Positions 1 to 12,900 of a stretch of 64,000 nucleotides of DNA are shown here, piece after piece. Position 1 is the first letter of the stretch, and each line of letters opens with the position of its first letter. The stretch covers positions 3,534,001 through 3,598,000 of the forward strand of contig NC_135163.1 of NCBI RefSeq assembly GCF_050948215.1, read 5' to 3'. This DNA comes from Halictus rubicundus (taxonomy: Eukaryota > Arthropoda > Insecta > Hymenoptera > Halictidae). The notes below the pieces were generated by a model, which saw only the letters and a program-made list of their open reading frames with translations, had not been told where the DNA came from and did no database searches. Both the position numbers and the translations under genes were made by a program.

Positions 1-709
1 TTTTAGAAGTATCCGATCGTCCCATAACTGTTGTCAATACTTACTCTGACTCGTTCCAGCAATTCGCTTTGTTCCGGACAGCAAGGGTTTTGACCCGTGA
101 CCTTTCACAGCGAAGAAGCACGTCAGCTCGGAGCTGGTTTAGCTTTGCGGCCGTTTCTGCAAGGCGACTTACCTTCGACTTGGCTCTAAATGGAGCCCTC
201 CAGACCCAACGCGACGGACGCGACGCCTACCGAAAAAGGTGTTCGTCCGAGCGAAGAAAGCGCGACCGGAGTGCACTCGGCCTACCTGAATGTTGAACAA
301 AGCCGGATAAAAGGTTCCGTGCGCATCGGCTGAATTGAATAAGCTCTTTTCTTTCAGTGCCGGAGGTCGTGTAAAAGTTTTTCCGAACTGGCGACTTCAA
401 ACGACACCAGGCAAAAACTCGCACCGACAAAGACGCAGGGGTCGAAACCAGCGATGGACGACACGCGGTCGTTTGTTACTTATGAAAACAAGCGGAGCCG
501 GCTACCCAACTAAATTTCCGATCCTATCAAGAATACTGTACCTCCGGCATAAAAGGTTCGATCAAAGAAATCAACCGTCTACCATTGTATTCTTGTTTTT
601 TTATTTTTTTTTATATTCATATGTTTGATCTGAAAAATTGCTCCCCGGATAGACTGCCGATTTTTATGCGATAAAAATCTTTTATACATATTAATAGACG
701 TATTTTCAT
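1..709. other. No gene recognised
   Basis: Moderately GC-rich to 500, then AT-rich. Only short ORFs without recognisable domains. If the Dpr-like transcript ends near 20.7 kb, this is intergenic. Confidence 0.5.
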
Positions 710-713
710 TTAA

Positions 714-926
714 CTAGTTCCCAAGCATTATTTAGTCCATGTAGAAATTCCGCAATATTCATATTCATTTAAATTTTCAGAGAAGTTTCACAAGAGATTT
801 TATATGGTGTACCATATAATATTGTGTACAAAAGTTTTTTGAAATTCTTCTGGAAGTTTAAATTAATATGAATTGTACATTTGTACATGGAATTTGTACA
901 TAGACTAAATAATGCTTAGGAACTAA
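714..926. mobile_element. TTAA-flanked foldback MITE
   Basis: TTAA at 710-713 and 927-930 bound a 213-bp element. Its ends are inverted: CTAGTTCCCAAGCATTATTT on the left and TTAGTTCCTAAGCATTATTT on the right after reverse complement. Confidence 0.65.
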
Positions 927-962
927 TTAATAAATATATATATCAATGTATATATAATGATT

Positions 963-1158
963 AGATTGCAAAATAAAAATTTTCTACCTGAATTGGAACA
1001 AACTGGAGTAAAATTGAAATTTATTTTTTTCTTCTTAACACTAATGTATGTTTAATAGGTTGAAAATAATGCAAAGGCATTTAAAAATTTGTCTAATGTT
1101 TTTACTGTTTTAAAAAACGCTTACCCATTTTTGTCATAAATGCATAAAATCCGCAGTC
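963..1158 (-). mobile_element. GACTGCGG-family MITE copy
   Basis: Reverse-oriented relative of the copy at 8218-8414. The right end reads GCATAAAATCCGCAGTC; the left end is decayed (TAGATTGCAAAAT). Internal sequence matches the 8.2-kb copy along its length. Confidence 0.7.
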
Positions 1159-2473
1159 TAATACTTCGTCTGGTACTTTTTTAAAAACTCGAATCAGACT
1201 TGACAAAAAACTTTGAACCAATAGTTAATATTTCCTATTTACGTTACTACCAAATAATTGCCTCGAACAAGAAAATAATATCTTGTTGGATCTCGGTCAA
1301 AATAAAGTTACTTTCCCACCATTGTTCCCACAATAAAAATGACAAAACAATCGAAATAGATACTTCAATAGTTTCGAATCACTATTGTTGATTTTACTCC
1401 GGAGAAAACGTGCTCAATCCTTGCTGGCCGCACAGGAAGCAATCGTTCGAACGACTATAGTAAGTAGGAGGGTTATCGAGCATGGTAGCGATTTCCTAAG
1501 CATCGAAACAACGATTCTAATAAAACCGTGGTTTTCGCAGGCAATTCTGCGGCGGTATAAAGAGGTTGGCTTCGAGTCGAGCAAGTTAATTCTCGACGAA
1601 TGGCAATGCTTGTTTGCGAGAGCGTCGATATCATGTTATTCGAAATACGTACGCTATTCGGGCGAACGGCGCGCCGTGCCAGCGTGATTCCGTCTCGAAT
1701 GCCTTTGCCAGTCGCCGGGCGGTAAGTTTATTAAGTTCGTTCGATAAATCGTTATTGCCGCTATAAACGTGACTACCGTGACCGCGGTTACGCTTCGATC
1801 TGACGGATACAATAGTTTCGGCGTTCTTTCGGCCCCGATATTGACTATCCGAAATTCCGATAAACATGCCCGGGCAACGTGGGAGCCGCTGTAAATATTC
1901 TTGGAAACTGGGATGCTCGTCTGCGAGTATTTGGCCGGAGAAGCGCGTAAAAGAAGGATTATAAATATTTTGCGTGAGTCAAAAAGAATTCTTGTTATCC
2001 GAGATAGTCGAAGACATATGGAATTACGGAGCAGTCTTTTTTCTCATTTACAAACTCATAAAGCTCGAGTCAATACGTCTTTTTTTTTAAGTTAACAGAT
2101 TTGATGACACGCGTTTCGTTCTTAACCACTTCCCGGAAGCGGTGGCTTATTAATTATATTCAAACGTTTCAAGGGAATTGTGCCGTTGCAAACTGCGGGT
2201 TTGTCAGGCATTAATTGTACAAAAAAAAATGTTTCGAACAAAAGGTAATCGGTATTCTCGAGTCTGAAAATGTCAATATAAAAAATTAAAAAAAAAATTA
2301 TTTTTCTCCGACTGCAAACGACGACCATCTGGATTTATTTGAATATTAAAATGTACGGTTTTATTTCATAACGTTGTGGCCGAGGTTAAGACGAATTCAG
2401 CGATAGATAATACAAAGTGTCCCCAAAAAAATGTATACACAGTTTGAATCTTGATCCACTCATTTCTAATTAA

Positions 2474-2679
2474 CACTAAACCTAGCACGATCAAAATGAC
2501 CGGTTTTCTATTTCACAGTTATTGAAATTATACAAACATTTTCATAGAAAATTACTGAGTTGACTTTGTTATTTAAGTACATATTATAATGTAGATCGTA
2601 CAAAGTTTAAGTAAATTCAATCTTTTCCCTCCTATAAGACGTTTCACTCTTATATGGTTTATGCCTGGCAGGTTTAGTG
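2474..2679. mobile_element. TTAA MITE, CACTAAACC family (copy 1)
   Basis: Flanked by TTAA (2470-2473, 2680-2683). Left end CACTAAACCTAGCACG, right end GGCAGGTTTAGTG. Other copies are at 6684-6899 and 8739-8941. Confidence 0.75.
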
Positions 2680-2683
2680 TTAA

Positions 2684-2924
2684 CTCTTAGCACTCGAATG
2701 GTGCCTGTAAGACACCACTAAAAATTGCTGTATCATTATTCAAAATATTTTTTACATTATTAAATTTGTTTGTATTTAATAAATTACTAAACATTTCGGT
2801 ATTGTACGAGTAGGTTGCACCATTTTCGTCTGTGTAACATGAATAAAAAATATATAGAAGGGCAATATTCTAGGACGGAAGAAATGTTTCATTTTGGTGT
2901 TAAAATAGCTTCGAGTGTAAAGGG
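2684..2924. mobile_element. TTAA MITE, CCCTTTGCACTCGAA family (copy 1)
   Basis: Flanked by TTAA (2680-2683, 2925-2928); the left TTAA is shared with the neighbouring element. Ends resemble CTCTTAGCACTCGAATGG and, inverted, CCCTTTACACTCGAAGC. Other copies are at 45200-45425 and 61330-61572. Confidence 0.75.
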
Positions 2925-3006
2925 TTAATTCCACCCTGAAAAGAAAGAAAAATCAGAAAGTTATGACCCGTTGAGCAGTGTATACATACTTTTTGGACAC
3001 CGTGTA

Positions 3007-6000
3007 TTATAACCGTGAACTGCTATAGTTTTTGAGCGCTCTGCCGGTCAAATATCCGCGTCGCGCGACGGTTGTCGTGGCGTCGAATGTTCTTCGGTGA
3101 ACGCATCGCGATCCTCAATAATCAGAAGCATGTTCCTGCAGGGAGAATACAAAGGGTTAAGGCCGGTTTGCTCGCCGGTGAATTGCTTAGTTTCACAAAG
3201 CGCTGGAAATTAGTGACTGCGACAGCAACAATAGACACGCAAATGAGAAGAATGCTATATCCGCGTGCATGCCGCCGACGATCCTCGTCATACAACCGTT
3301 CCAATCACAAAGCAATAATTGTTATACGCGTATCTCGAGTAATTCGAGCGTGCCGAGATCCCGAACGCTCGTCTCGCTTTAGAGTCTAATTGGCTGTAAC
3401 AATACGGCAGGGAGACCGTCCCTTCTTATCGCAAAACGGTACACCAGTTCCGGCGAGAAAACCAGCAGAAACCAGAATCTAGTAGATAATAGGCGAGGGA
3501 GTACGTACGTCTTCAGGGGAGACAAGTGGTGAAGCGTAATTTTGAGCAGCTGTTCATAAGCGACGGGTGATGACTAGACCGCTGAGTTTTGTGCAAAATA
3601 CAAAATTGGCTGCGCACATTTTAGACAAAAATGATACGAGTAACTTAATTTTTGTATACCTTTGTACACCGCTACACAGTTTTTAGGAATATCTAGTGAT
3701 ATAGGTCGGTGTATAATCAGCCCGATATTGTCAATTCAATTTTTCAAGTTTAATATTTTCATTAAATTTTTTTCTATTACCTATTTATCCCTTTCCCCTT
3801 TTTTCCTTACCCCTCAAATCTACGAAATTCAAAATATTAGTCGTATTAATATTTCCTCATGTAGAATCACCCCTCCACGTTCATACCACTTTGGAACACC
3901 CCTGTGCAATAGTTCACGACACTTTAAAATCGTTCGTTGAGAGAACCGTCGATTTGAGATCGCTATACGATAGAACAAACAAATTCGACCTTGAAGAAAG
4001 AGTCAAGGTCGATTTTGCGGTCCACTGTTTTGACAGATTTCTTACCGACCCAGAGACATAGAATGCCGCTATGTGTGTCGCGACATATAATTTTTATGCA
4101 CCCTGTGCAGTAGATCAGGACAGTCTATAGCCAGGCCGAGTAGTCGAGTCTCCGTACGAATCAGACAACGAGGGATATTTCTATTAGTCATGCAAATACC
4201 ACAGCACAGTCCTAAAAAATACCAGTAGTATCAGCCAGCCTCTAATCAGACAAGCGCCGTAGACCAATCTTTAACCGTTCCAGCAGTTACAAGGTCTCTA
4301 ATTATCCGAATCTTATGGGTCAACGTAGAACGAACCTAGTAGTATAGATCAATCTCCGATCGTCCCAGTAGCACAGAAGAAATAGATTACAATCGAAACA
4401 AAAATAGAAGAATAAAATTGAGCAAAAGTAGCGATCGGCTACTCAGCCGTGTGCTCATTGTCGGTCGATGATTGGCACGTGTACGCGAGAGTCCTCGTTC
4501 GTTCGATTCTATTGTCGCGGGAAACGGAAAGCGAATCCAAGGGTTCTCGAGGATCGGCCATGAAAAGCGAAGAAAGGTGCTTTCGATTGCATCATGTCGG
4601 CCGGTCTTAACGATACCGGCGGACCTCTTAAGACGCTCTGCTATCGGTACCCCCCGTTGTACTCCGCCAGGTCCGTAGTATTTCCAGGGAAAACCGACTT
4701 GGCAGCCGGGTAATGCGAAGCATCTTTCACGGTAAAGTGGTGCCCGCGTTGCGTGCTGCTCGCCCGGGACAAATATGTCTGCGAAATAGGGCTGAGCTCC
4801 AATTCCACGTGGAGTGCCCGCTATTTACGTTCCCTTGCTCACGATCGTTCCGTTTGTTCATATCTCCGCGGTTCCCTGCGCCACCCTTCAGACCGTTCCC
4901 TTTGTACCGAGGCCGTTTAGGCGATACCCGAACCGCCATTGAGATAGTTTTCAGAAGAACGTTGACGTCGGCTTCCAAACCGAGCATTACACCGCGTATC
5001 TGGCCGCGGTAACGTCGTTAAGTTACGCCGTTCCCGCACGTAACCTTAACACGTTCGCTCTCACGTGAATCTCCGCACGTTGCGCATAAGTATCACTTAC
5101 TCCGTGGCACAGGCATGCTCTCTGTTTCGCGAAAACGTGGACACGCGCGGCACGCAGTGCTGCTAATAGAAGCGTCTTCTCTACGAAAGATAGGAGAAAG
5201 TGACTGTACTGCTGAACTTCAACTCGGGAAACCAGAAATTTGTCACTCTATCAAACGTGATCCTGTAGATTTTGGCGAGACAACTCCGAAAATCCAAGTT
5301 TCAATCCTAGGGGATCACTAGTTCAAAAGTTATAATATCTTTAAATTCTTCTAGTATTTAATCTATTCATTTCTGTCGCGAACGGACAGTTTTATTTCGC
5401 TCAAAGACCCGCGGTCGTATAACAATCACCGTAGCAATCGTGTCAGCCCGCGAATCGGTGCTACGTAGTCGACGCCTGTTGAATAATCAGAACGAAGCCC
5501 GCGAGCGGTGAAACAGAACGACGCTATACTTCTACGCTAAGGGAACACATTTGCGTCGGCTAACTGCCCCGACTTTGTAATTGTTTTCCGCGCCCGCCTC
5601 GTTATTTTCGGCGAGCGATAAACGTGCTTTTATCGAAATTGAACGCGAGGAGATTCAGGGCTCCGGTCGAAGACGTTCTAAAGGGTTTCCATGTGGGTAT
5701 CGATTTACAAGCGGCAGGAGGAACGAGATTACTTATGGAGCGCTCATCTTCGTAGATTAGTAATCCTGCGTCGTGGAACGGTTCGATGGGATTGCGGAAA
5801 CGTGACACAGTTCCGCCCGGTCTGGAACTTCAATTACGCCCGAAGAGAATATATACGTCGAGACGACGACGGTCCCCCCCCCCACCCCCGAACATTATTA
5901 TCTTTCAGGAAAAATGCACGGCTCTGAGAGAAAGAGAGGAAATAATACCGATGTAAATCCCGGCCATAATTTTCAGTTTCGTATTCAGTTTAGGAGAGAG

Positions 6001-6683
6001 GAACGACGAATTTCTTCGAGGACGAGGTAGGCGAATGCTTAAGGTGATCTTTAAATGATGTATGAATTTAATTGAATCACAGAACGAACACGAAACTACT
6101 ATGTCATGATAATTCTACGCCAAGTGCATGTATGTACGTCTCGGCGATTCTAAGTTATTCCCTTTGTGACGACGCAGCCTGCTCTTATGTGACGGCCAAG
6201 GCTCAATAAATAATATCCCGGCTGACTGTCTCACGGTCGATACTCGCGTTTCGATGCGATAACAGCGATAAAGTGATTAGAAGTCTGCGGTTTTTCATGC
6301 GTTTAGCGAAAAAAGGTGAAGTAGAGTAAGTCGTAAAAACAGATACATCAATAATTGTTCTCAATAATATGCATGTCTTAAGCGACTTCGAATCGATTTT
6401 TCTCGAGAACGATACGAAATGAATTTTATGCCATAATTTATGCATAACCGTTCTATAAATAATGGGACACTTTGTATGTAGCCGGTACTATACAATAATC
6501 ACAAGATGCCAATCCAGTTCCACGTTTTCATCGAGGAATAATCGAAATCGTGCTCCCATAATAATGGTGAAGTATTATTAGATGCTCCTGTGGCATCGTC
6601 GAACTAGAATCGCATGATTTTGATGAGAACATGTGTTTATTCCAATAAAATCTAATCAAGAAAATGCAAAGTTACTATGTTAA
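3007..6683. other. No gene recognised; scattered degenerate repeats
   Basis: Parts of 4130-4400 contain the dispersed AGTAGTATA / CTCTAATCAGACAAG motifs also seen in the 9.5- and 14.7-kb blocks. Positions 5210-5335 match internal sequence of the foldback family at 27.3 kb. The rest shows only short ORFs. Confidence 0.5.
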
Positions 6684-6899
6684 GGCTAAACCTACCACCG
6701 CAGGTCAAAATGACCGGTTCCAAATTTTTGATTTTACAATTACTGAAATTATAAAGATGCTTTCGTGAGAAATGATTAAACAAACATATTCAGTGGAGCA
6801 TGTATTATAATACCGCACATAAATCCATATAAATTTAATCTCGTCAATTTTTATAAGACAATATGTATCGGTTGCTTTCAAGGCTCGGTAGGTTTAGTG
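6684..6899. mobile_element. TTAA MITE, CACTAAACC family (copy 2)
   Basis: TTAA flanks at 6680-6683 and 6900-6903; left end GGCTAAACCTACCACCG, right end CGGTAGGTTTAGTG. Confidence 0.7.
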
Positions 6900-6989
6900 T
6901 TAATTAAAGATTACGTTGTGCAAAATTTGCCATACGTTTCGCAAACAAAGAATGCTTTGAAAGTACCATTTTTAGCATATAAAGATGAT

Positions 6990-7066
6990 TAATGAGCAAA
7001 ATAAATTTTTACTATAGATTGCAATCGATGTGTAAAAATATGATTTTGCATAAAGATCCGCAGTCT
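6990..7066. repeat. GACTGCGG-family MITE fragment (right end)
   Basis: Ends TTTTGCATAAAGATCCGCAG followed by TCTA, identical to the right end of the 8.2-kb copy. The left part is missing. Confidence 0.55.
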
Positions 7067-8215
7067 ACTGATAACCAAGTTGCAAGTTGGGTCTATTTTC
7101 TCTGATTCGATACCGAAATCCGAGGTCACCTTCAGGAGGCTATCTCAGCGAGCATGAGAATGAGCCAAGCGGCCGGCCGAGCGTTTAGGATCACGGAATC
7201 CTCGTGTGTACTATAAACCGCATTATAATGTGGCGTGGGAGCTCGTAAAACTAACTCGACGGCTGGCTAGAGCCGGTCCAAAAGTGAAAGCTCAGCGAAA
7301 GCGCGCTTCGCCGTCGAGGAACCGTGACGTAGTCAGCATCCGGTATTCCGTTCGGGATGTTCCGTCGCATATCGAAGTCATGCGCCGATATTATCGACTG
7401 GATGTACCGGGTAGCCGGGCCAGATTGGCCAGGAGCTGCGGCGACGATGACGAATGACGTCCCGGGGAAATTTAATTGGCCCGGCGTTGCAATCGTGTCT
7501 CCGGTAACTCAAAAATCGGTGCAATCGAGCGGTCCATTCTTCTCGTGTCCCGACAGCTCGACGTTCGCGAATGACTAGTTTGTCCGTGCGGCAAATACCC
7601 TCCGGGATACGGAACGGCGAAATGTTATTGCCGTGGAATTCGCGTTCCCTTTGCCGAGCCCTTCGCAGTGTTCCACTGCGGGCCAACAGCACCCAACGAG
7701 TGGCTCGCAATTAATACGTTTCCAGACATTTCTGAAACTATTATTGAGGTTTTCGAGGTCGATGGAAACTGATCTAACGATAAAGATTCAAAATCCCTTA
7801 TTCCATATTGCTATGCAATCGAAAATATTAAACTTTCTTCTAGAGACGCCTGTAGCGTGCTTATGGTACCTGTACGAGGCCTGATGAAAAAGAAACCGAA
7901 CGTTGAATCTCGAAGTTGAAATTTCAGAATTTGAGTACATTTTCATTTCCACCCTAACCTTCCTCGATTATGTTCTACAGTATCTTTACATTTTGCAGCA
8001 CTATTTACTCCAAGGAATTCAGTATTAAACACCTTGGTGATTTTTAATTGAATTAGTTAGGTCACATGCTCCTTTTCAGGTTATTAGTGACCACAGTGTA
8101 TTTGCAATTACCTAAAATTGCCAATTGTTTTTATTGTATAAAACCAGTTTAGAAATGTAAAATAATTTGTTGTTATTTAGGTACTGGGTTAATCGTCATG
8201 TACATTAGTTATAAA
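7067..8215. other. No gene recognised
   Basis: A GC-richer stretch (7100-7700) followed by AT-rich DNA. Short overlapping ORFs in several frames, none with a recognisable domain. Confidence 0.45.
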
Positions 8216-8217
8216 TA

Positions 8218-8414
8218 GACTGCGGATTTTATGCATTTATGACAAAAATGGGTGGGCGTATTTTAGAACAGTAGAAACATTAGAAAAATTTAAAAATGCT
8301 GTTACATTATTTTCAACCTATTAAACATTTTAAGAAAGAGAATAAATTTCTATTTCGCTCCAGTTTGTTGCAATTCAGGTGGAAAAATGTTATTTTGCAT
8401 AAAGATCCGCAGTC
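8218..8414 (+). mobile_element. GACTGCGG-family MITE, complete copy
   Basis: 197 bp with TA on both sides (8216-8217, 8415-8416). Left end GACTGCGGATTTTATGCA, right end TGCATAAAGATCCGCAGTC. Size and TA target suggest a Tc1/mariner-superfamily MITE. Best preserved of about nine copies and fragments in the window. Confidence 0.8.
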
Positions 8415-8738
8415 TAGCTATAAAGTACACCACAATTTATATATTTATTATTATAATTTTTTTCATAAATATATTCTCAGTTACGTCGTTTTCCTTGTGA
8501 ATAATTGTTGAAAGGTTGAATTAGAGATGTAACGTTTTCACTGTGAAAAGTTAGAGTGACTTCAAAAGCTAAGTGTACCAACAAAAATTATTTAAAAAAT
8601 GTTTCAGTTCTGTCACTTTTCTTACGAATGAACGAAATGCTACGATCAATAGTCACGATAATAATTTCATTGAATTTCTCAACGCTAGACCGATCCGTAT
8701 TCTATTTTTACGTTAATTTATTGTCGTCCTTACGTTAA

Positions 8739-8941
8739 CACTAAACCTACCGAGCACAAAACATATAAAAGCGAAACGTCTTATAAAAGGAAGAAGATTG
8801 AATTTAGTTAAACTTTGTACGATTTTCGTTATAATACGTACATAAATAAAAAATTCGATTCATCCATTCGATTTAATTTCCTATGAAACGTACTTATAAT
8901 TTCAATAATCGTGAAACATTTTGACCGTGGTAGGCTTAGTG
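8739..8941. mobile_element. TTAA MITE, CACTAAACC family (copy 3)
   Basis: TTAA flanks at 8735-8738 and 8942-8945; left end CACTAAACCTACCGAG, right end GGTAGGCTTAGTG. Confidence 0.75.
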
Positions 8942-9526
8942 TTAATTATCCACGTAATTTTTGGCCAGCTCTCGGAGACTTCTGGCCTGCTGCGCATTCG
9001 CGTATTACGTGGACCGAAGAATAAGCGACGAGAAAGGAACGGAAAAAAACGTTTCATAAAGTGAATCGTTCCCATTGCTGAGCGTCTTAGTTTCTCCCTT
9101 GTCCTTTCATTTCCTTGATAAACGGTCCCGCTCCAGGAAAAAAAAAGAGAAAGAGAAAGCGAAAAAGAGGAAAACGGATCGCGTCGAGGTCGGTCCAAAG
9201 GAACGCGGCTTTCATCTTTTATGCTCGGAGTTGCGAGAACTCGAGCCGCTTCTGAAGTTTACGAGCAAGAAGCACGTCGAAGAAAGAACGCCCGTTATAT
9301 GCATTAACATCGACGCGCGCGTAACGACGCGACGGAAGGGGGGGGGGATGGAGACTTCTGTTTGTCCTGAACTCCGGGCTCGTAATAAAGTACGCATACC
9401 GGGGTAGAAACGACGAGTCCTGCACTGTTTACGGACCAATCTGCCAAAGCACTTTCGCTTCCGGAGTCCGCCGCGAGCCGGTCATGTTGAAACACTGTCC
9501 AACATCGATCCAATTCAAACATAGAC

Positions 9527-10556
9527 AGGAACAAAGAATCAGGGACAGAGCTTGACATTTTTCTCTCCATAGAATATTCATCGAAGAGCTCATCACTTGG
9601 GGGTCAATAAAATAATGAAAACGCTATAGTGGCCGAAAGGTTAACAGTTTGTCTTGTAAAATGGAATTAAACCGCCTCAGAATGTCCAACAATATGCAAA
9701 GACAATTTGGCAGCATCATGGAGCATCTTGCATTTAAGTCTACCAGTAATGCGAACTGAAACTTGTCAGACAAGTAGAATGAGTCGACACTGGCCAGACA
9801 AAGAATGTCGGTTAAGCATATAAGTAAGTTAAGATGGTCATCATCTAATCATATCTAATCGATTTAGTTTTGTACACGTGTCTAATTGATCCAGTAGTAC
9901 AAGTTTGTTATCTGTCAGACCAGTACGATGAAACTGTGTATGCCCACAATTGACAGATAAGTAGTATAAGGTGGTCACTGTCCAGGCACATGGTATGAGA
10001 ATGTCTCTAATGCGTGCGCGTCTAACTGGTCATGTAAGTAGTGTAAGCCTGATATTAATCAGGCCAGTACAATAATACTGTATAAATCTAAAACTGACCA
10101 ACAAGTAGTATACGACAGTCATTGGTCAGGCAAATAATACGAGAATGTCTCTAATCCGGTTAGTTATATGTGTACTTAACTGGTCCGGTAAGTAGAGTAG
10201 GTCGGTTACTAGTCAGACGAGTAGAATCGAATGGTGTAGGCCTATACCCCGCCGGTAAGTAGTATAAGGCAGTGATTGGTCAGTCAAATAGAATGAGAAT
10301 GCCTCTAGTCCAGTCAGTCTCGTGCGTAACAGATCGAATAATTAGTATAATCTTGCTACTAATCAGACAATTGTATTAAAACCATACATTGAAATTTCCT
10401 CGTCGCACTTACGTGCAATAATTGAACTGCTGATCTCCATATAGTTCGAGCTCGTAAAAAATGATTATACTAGTGATTATAATGATTATACTAATTATTA
10501 TAGTCGTTTAACAAATTCAATATCCTGTTTAATTACAATTTCTGTTAATTAAAGCT
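9527..10556 (+). repeat. 1-kb block of degenerate AGTAGTATA repeats (copy without TIRs)
   Basis: Aligns along its length with 14692-15825 (for example AATGGAATTAAACCGCCTCA, GAGCATCTTGCATTTAAGTC). Inside are loosely repeated units built from GTAAGTAGTATAAG, GTCATTGGTCAGGCAAATA and AGAATGTCTCTAAT. This copy lacks the pogo-like ends that bracket the other one. Confidence 0.8.
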
Positions 10557-10559
10557 CTC

Positions 10560-12130
10560 GCGACACCACGTTGCTAGATTTTTTTAAAATAGAAATACGC
10601 CATGAATGGGGAATATGAATCTTCTCGATAGAAGAAAGACGGGCGACCGAGGTCCATTATTTTCCCAAAATGGACGACATCGCTCCGAAGATTGAAAATC
10701 GAATCGTTGCGAGAGGTTCCATATATAGTGCGTGAATCGCCTCTCGATAATTTTCCAATTTCGCCCCTGAATGGAAGCGAAACGTTAAAGGTTTCAATTC
10801 TCTTAGCTATCAGGGACGGAAATGAAATCACTAGTAAACTCCCTTCTTTTACAGACTGAAAGGTTTTGCTATAATGGAGCCGTTATGTCATACGGCACAC
10901 TTTTTCCCGGGTATATCGGCCGGGGATCTCGAGCTAATATTTTTTACAATTTTTTTGCAGCGTGCATCGCGTCGGAGCTTTTTCCCAGCCGTTGCGAATT
11001 GTACAATTTATTTTCGTTCGCGTCGCATAAAGTAAATATCGTAGCGTTCGACGGGCGTCGTATATTTTTTCGAAGAAACACGGTGAACACGATTCCGTTG
11101 GTATAAACGACGGAACGATTGCTTTGACGATGAAATGATTCCCCTGTATTACACGGGAGAGCTCCCCCCGTTCCCCCCGTCGCGCCGTTTCCGCGACACG
11201 GAAACGATCCAACTGCGTCAGCGTTGCGAGTTTTCATTACGGCAGCGCTGAAATTTCGATCTAATTAATAAAGTTATGCGACATTAATCTCCGCGACCCA
11301 GAATCTTTCGCGTCGAACAGCAATTTTGCGCTCGCGGCGTTATTGTCGAACCCTAAGCCCGTACCGCGTTGTTCTCAAAGAAACGTGTGCAGCACTACCG
11401 CCACGCATATGACAACCAGTACTTACCTCATAATTAGTAATTTCCCTCGAAGCACGGGGACCTTGTGCAGCATCGCGGCTTTGACTATTTATGCAATAAA
11501 CTTTGCTCGTAGCGCGCCGTGTCGAGGAGAGGCGTACGTACATCACATAAAGTCATTACCATGCAATTACAGCAATTGTTCCATTTGGACAGAGAGCAGT
11601 AACATAACGTGTTTACCTAACAAAGTGAAGTTTTCATACCGTTGGTTGACACGCAACTGCACGGGCCATGTAATTACGCGAATCATAGCCGAGTGCGTGT
11701 ACTATTCCGTGAAACGTTATTTCCCAACGAGCCACGCTCTCGCTCGGGAGTCGACACCTACGTTCGAAAAAAAAGCTTTCACAGTATTACAATAATTATT
11801 AAAGCAAACGGTACACACGGCTCGAGTACGATAATTGCCCGTGTTCCCTCTGTCACTGTCAGCGGCAAACATCACCATTCAGATGCAAATAATCTAAATT
11901 TCATTTTTCTTGTCGTCCGATCCGGTCACGCAAACACTGCCGGCGGCGTTATCGCGATTCCCAGTGTTGGCGGACACGAGGAGCTCGAACTGTCGCACAG
12001 TCGTTCGATAACACTTGGCGCTGGCTGGACAAAATTAGTTTTTTACGGACCTGAGCATATTCCAGGTTTTAATTGTTAATTACACGTCAGCTTTGTATCG
12101 CTGTTTCTATTTTCGTTAAAAATATTATCA
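10560..12130. other. No gene recognised
   Basis: Unique-looking, moderately GC-rich DNA. ORFs of up to 150 codons on the plus strand (11343-11795, 11642-12079) overlap one another in different frames and show no domain. Confidence 0.45.
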
Positions 12131-12140
12131 AGAAATAGTA

Positions 12141-12900
12141 ATATTTGAAATCTGTCTTCGCAGATCTATTCCTTATGAAACATCACACAACTTTGCCCCT
12201 TAAACTATTCCTCGAGCAGTAACAGTTTCCAAGATACAGTCATTTCTCTATATACAGTCAGACCAATAAGTATTCGTACGCTCTTAAAAATCGCATAACT
12301 TTGTCAATATTGGACTATACTACTTGAATTTTTTTGAGAAGTTAGAACAATTGGATCACTACATAACGTAAGAAAAATGTTTGATTAAAATTTCAATTGG
12401 TCGAAATTAGTCGCAGAATTTTGACCTTCTCAGGGAATTTCGACCTTATGTGATCATTTTGGAACATCCGCAGCTCATTGCAACGTTGACAGATTTTGAT
12501 GAAATTCTCAGAACATGTATAATTGATACAGATCTACAAATCGTACATTCTAAATTCTCAATGTAAGTCCACATAAAAAAGTTGCAAAATACAACTTTTA
12601 GTATTTTCTCTGCACTTTCGACCAATTGCAATTTTTGTAAAAAAATTTGTCACTTTATGTAGTGATCCAATTGTTCTAACTTCTCAAAAAAATTCAAGTA
12701 GTATAGTCCAATATTGACAAAGTTATGCGATTTTTAAGAGCGTACGAATACTTATGGGACTGACTGTATGTTATCAACAAATAGAGATATTTGAAATCTG
12801 TATTCGCAGATCTGTTCCTTACGAAACATCACTCAACTTTGCCCCTTAAACTATTCCTCAAGCAGTAACAGTTTCCAAGACACAGTGATTTCTCTATATA
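12141..12900. repeat. Direct duplication of about 115 bp beside a pogo-like MITE end
   Basis: 12141-12253 and 12786-12900 match closely (ATTTGAAATCTGT, CAACTTTGCCCCTTAAACTA). Each copy runs into the start of a pogo-like MITE end ending TTTCTCTATATA. The first was then interrupted by the foldback element at 12255. Confidence 0.75.
12255..12766. mobile_element. Foldback TA-flanked element inserted in a pogo-like MITE end
   Basis: 512 bp with inverted arms of about 110 bp: CAGTCAGACCAATAAGTATT... on the left, CAGTCAGTCCCATAAGTATT... inverted on the right. TA at 12253-12254 and 12767-12768. It sits at the TATATA of a pogo-like MITE end (CAGTCATTTCTCTATA). No transposase is encoded. Confidence 0.8.

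Larger units (their letters stand above)
2413..3004. mobile_element. TA-flanked MITE split by two TTAA elements
   Basis: Ends are inverted: CAAAGTGTCCCCAAAAAAAT on the left and CACGGTGTCCAAAAAGTATG on the right strand, both followed by GTATACAC-type sequence. TA flanks lie at 2411-2412 and 3005-3006. Removing 2474-2924 leaves an original element of about 140 bp. Confidence 0.65.
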
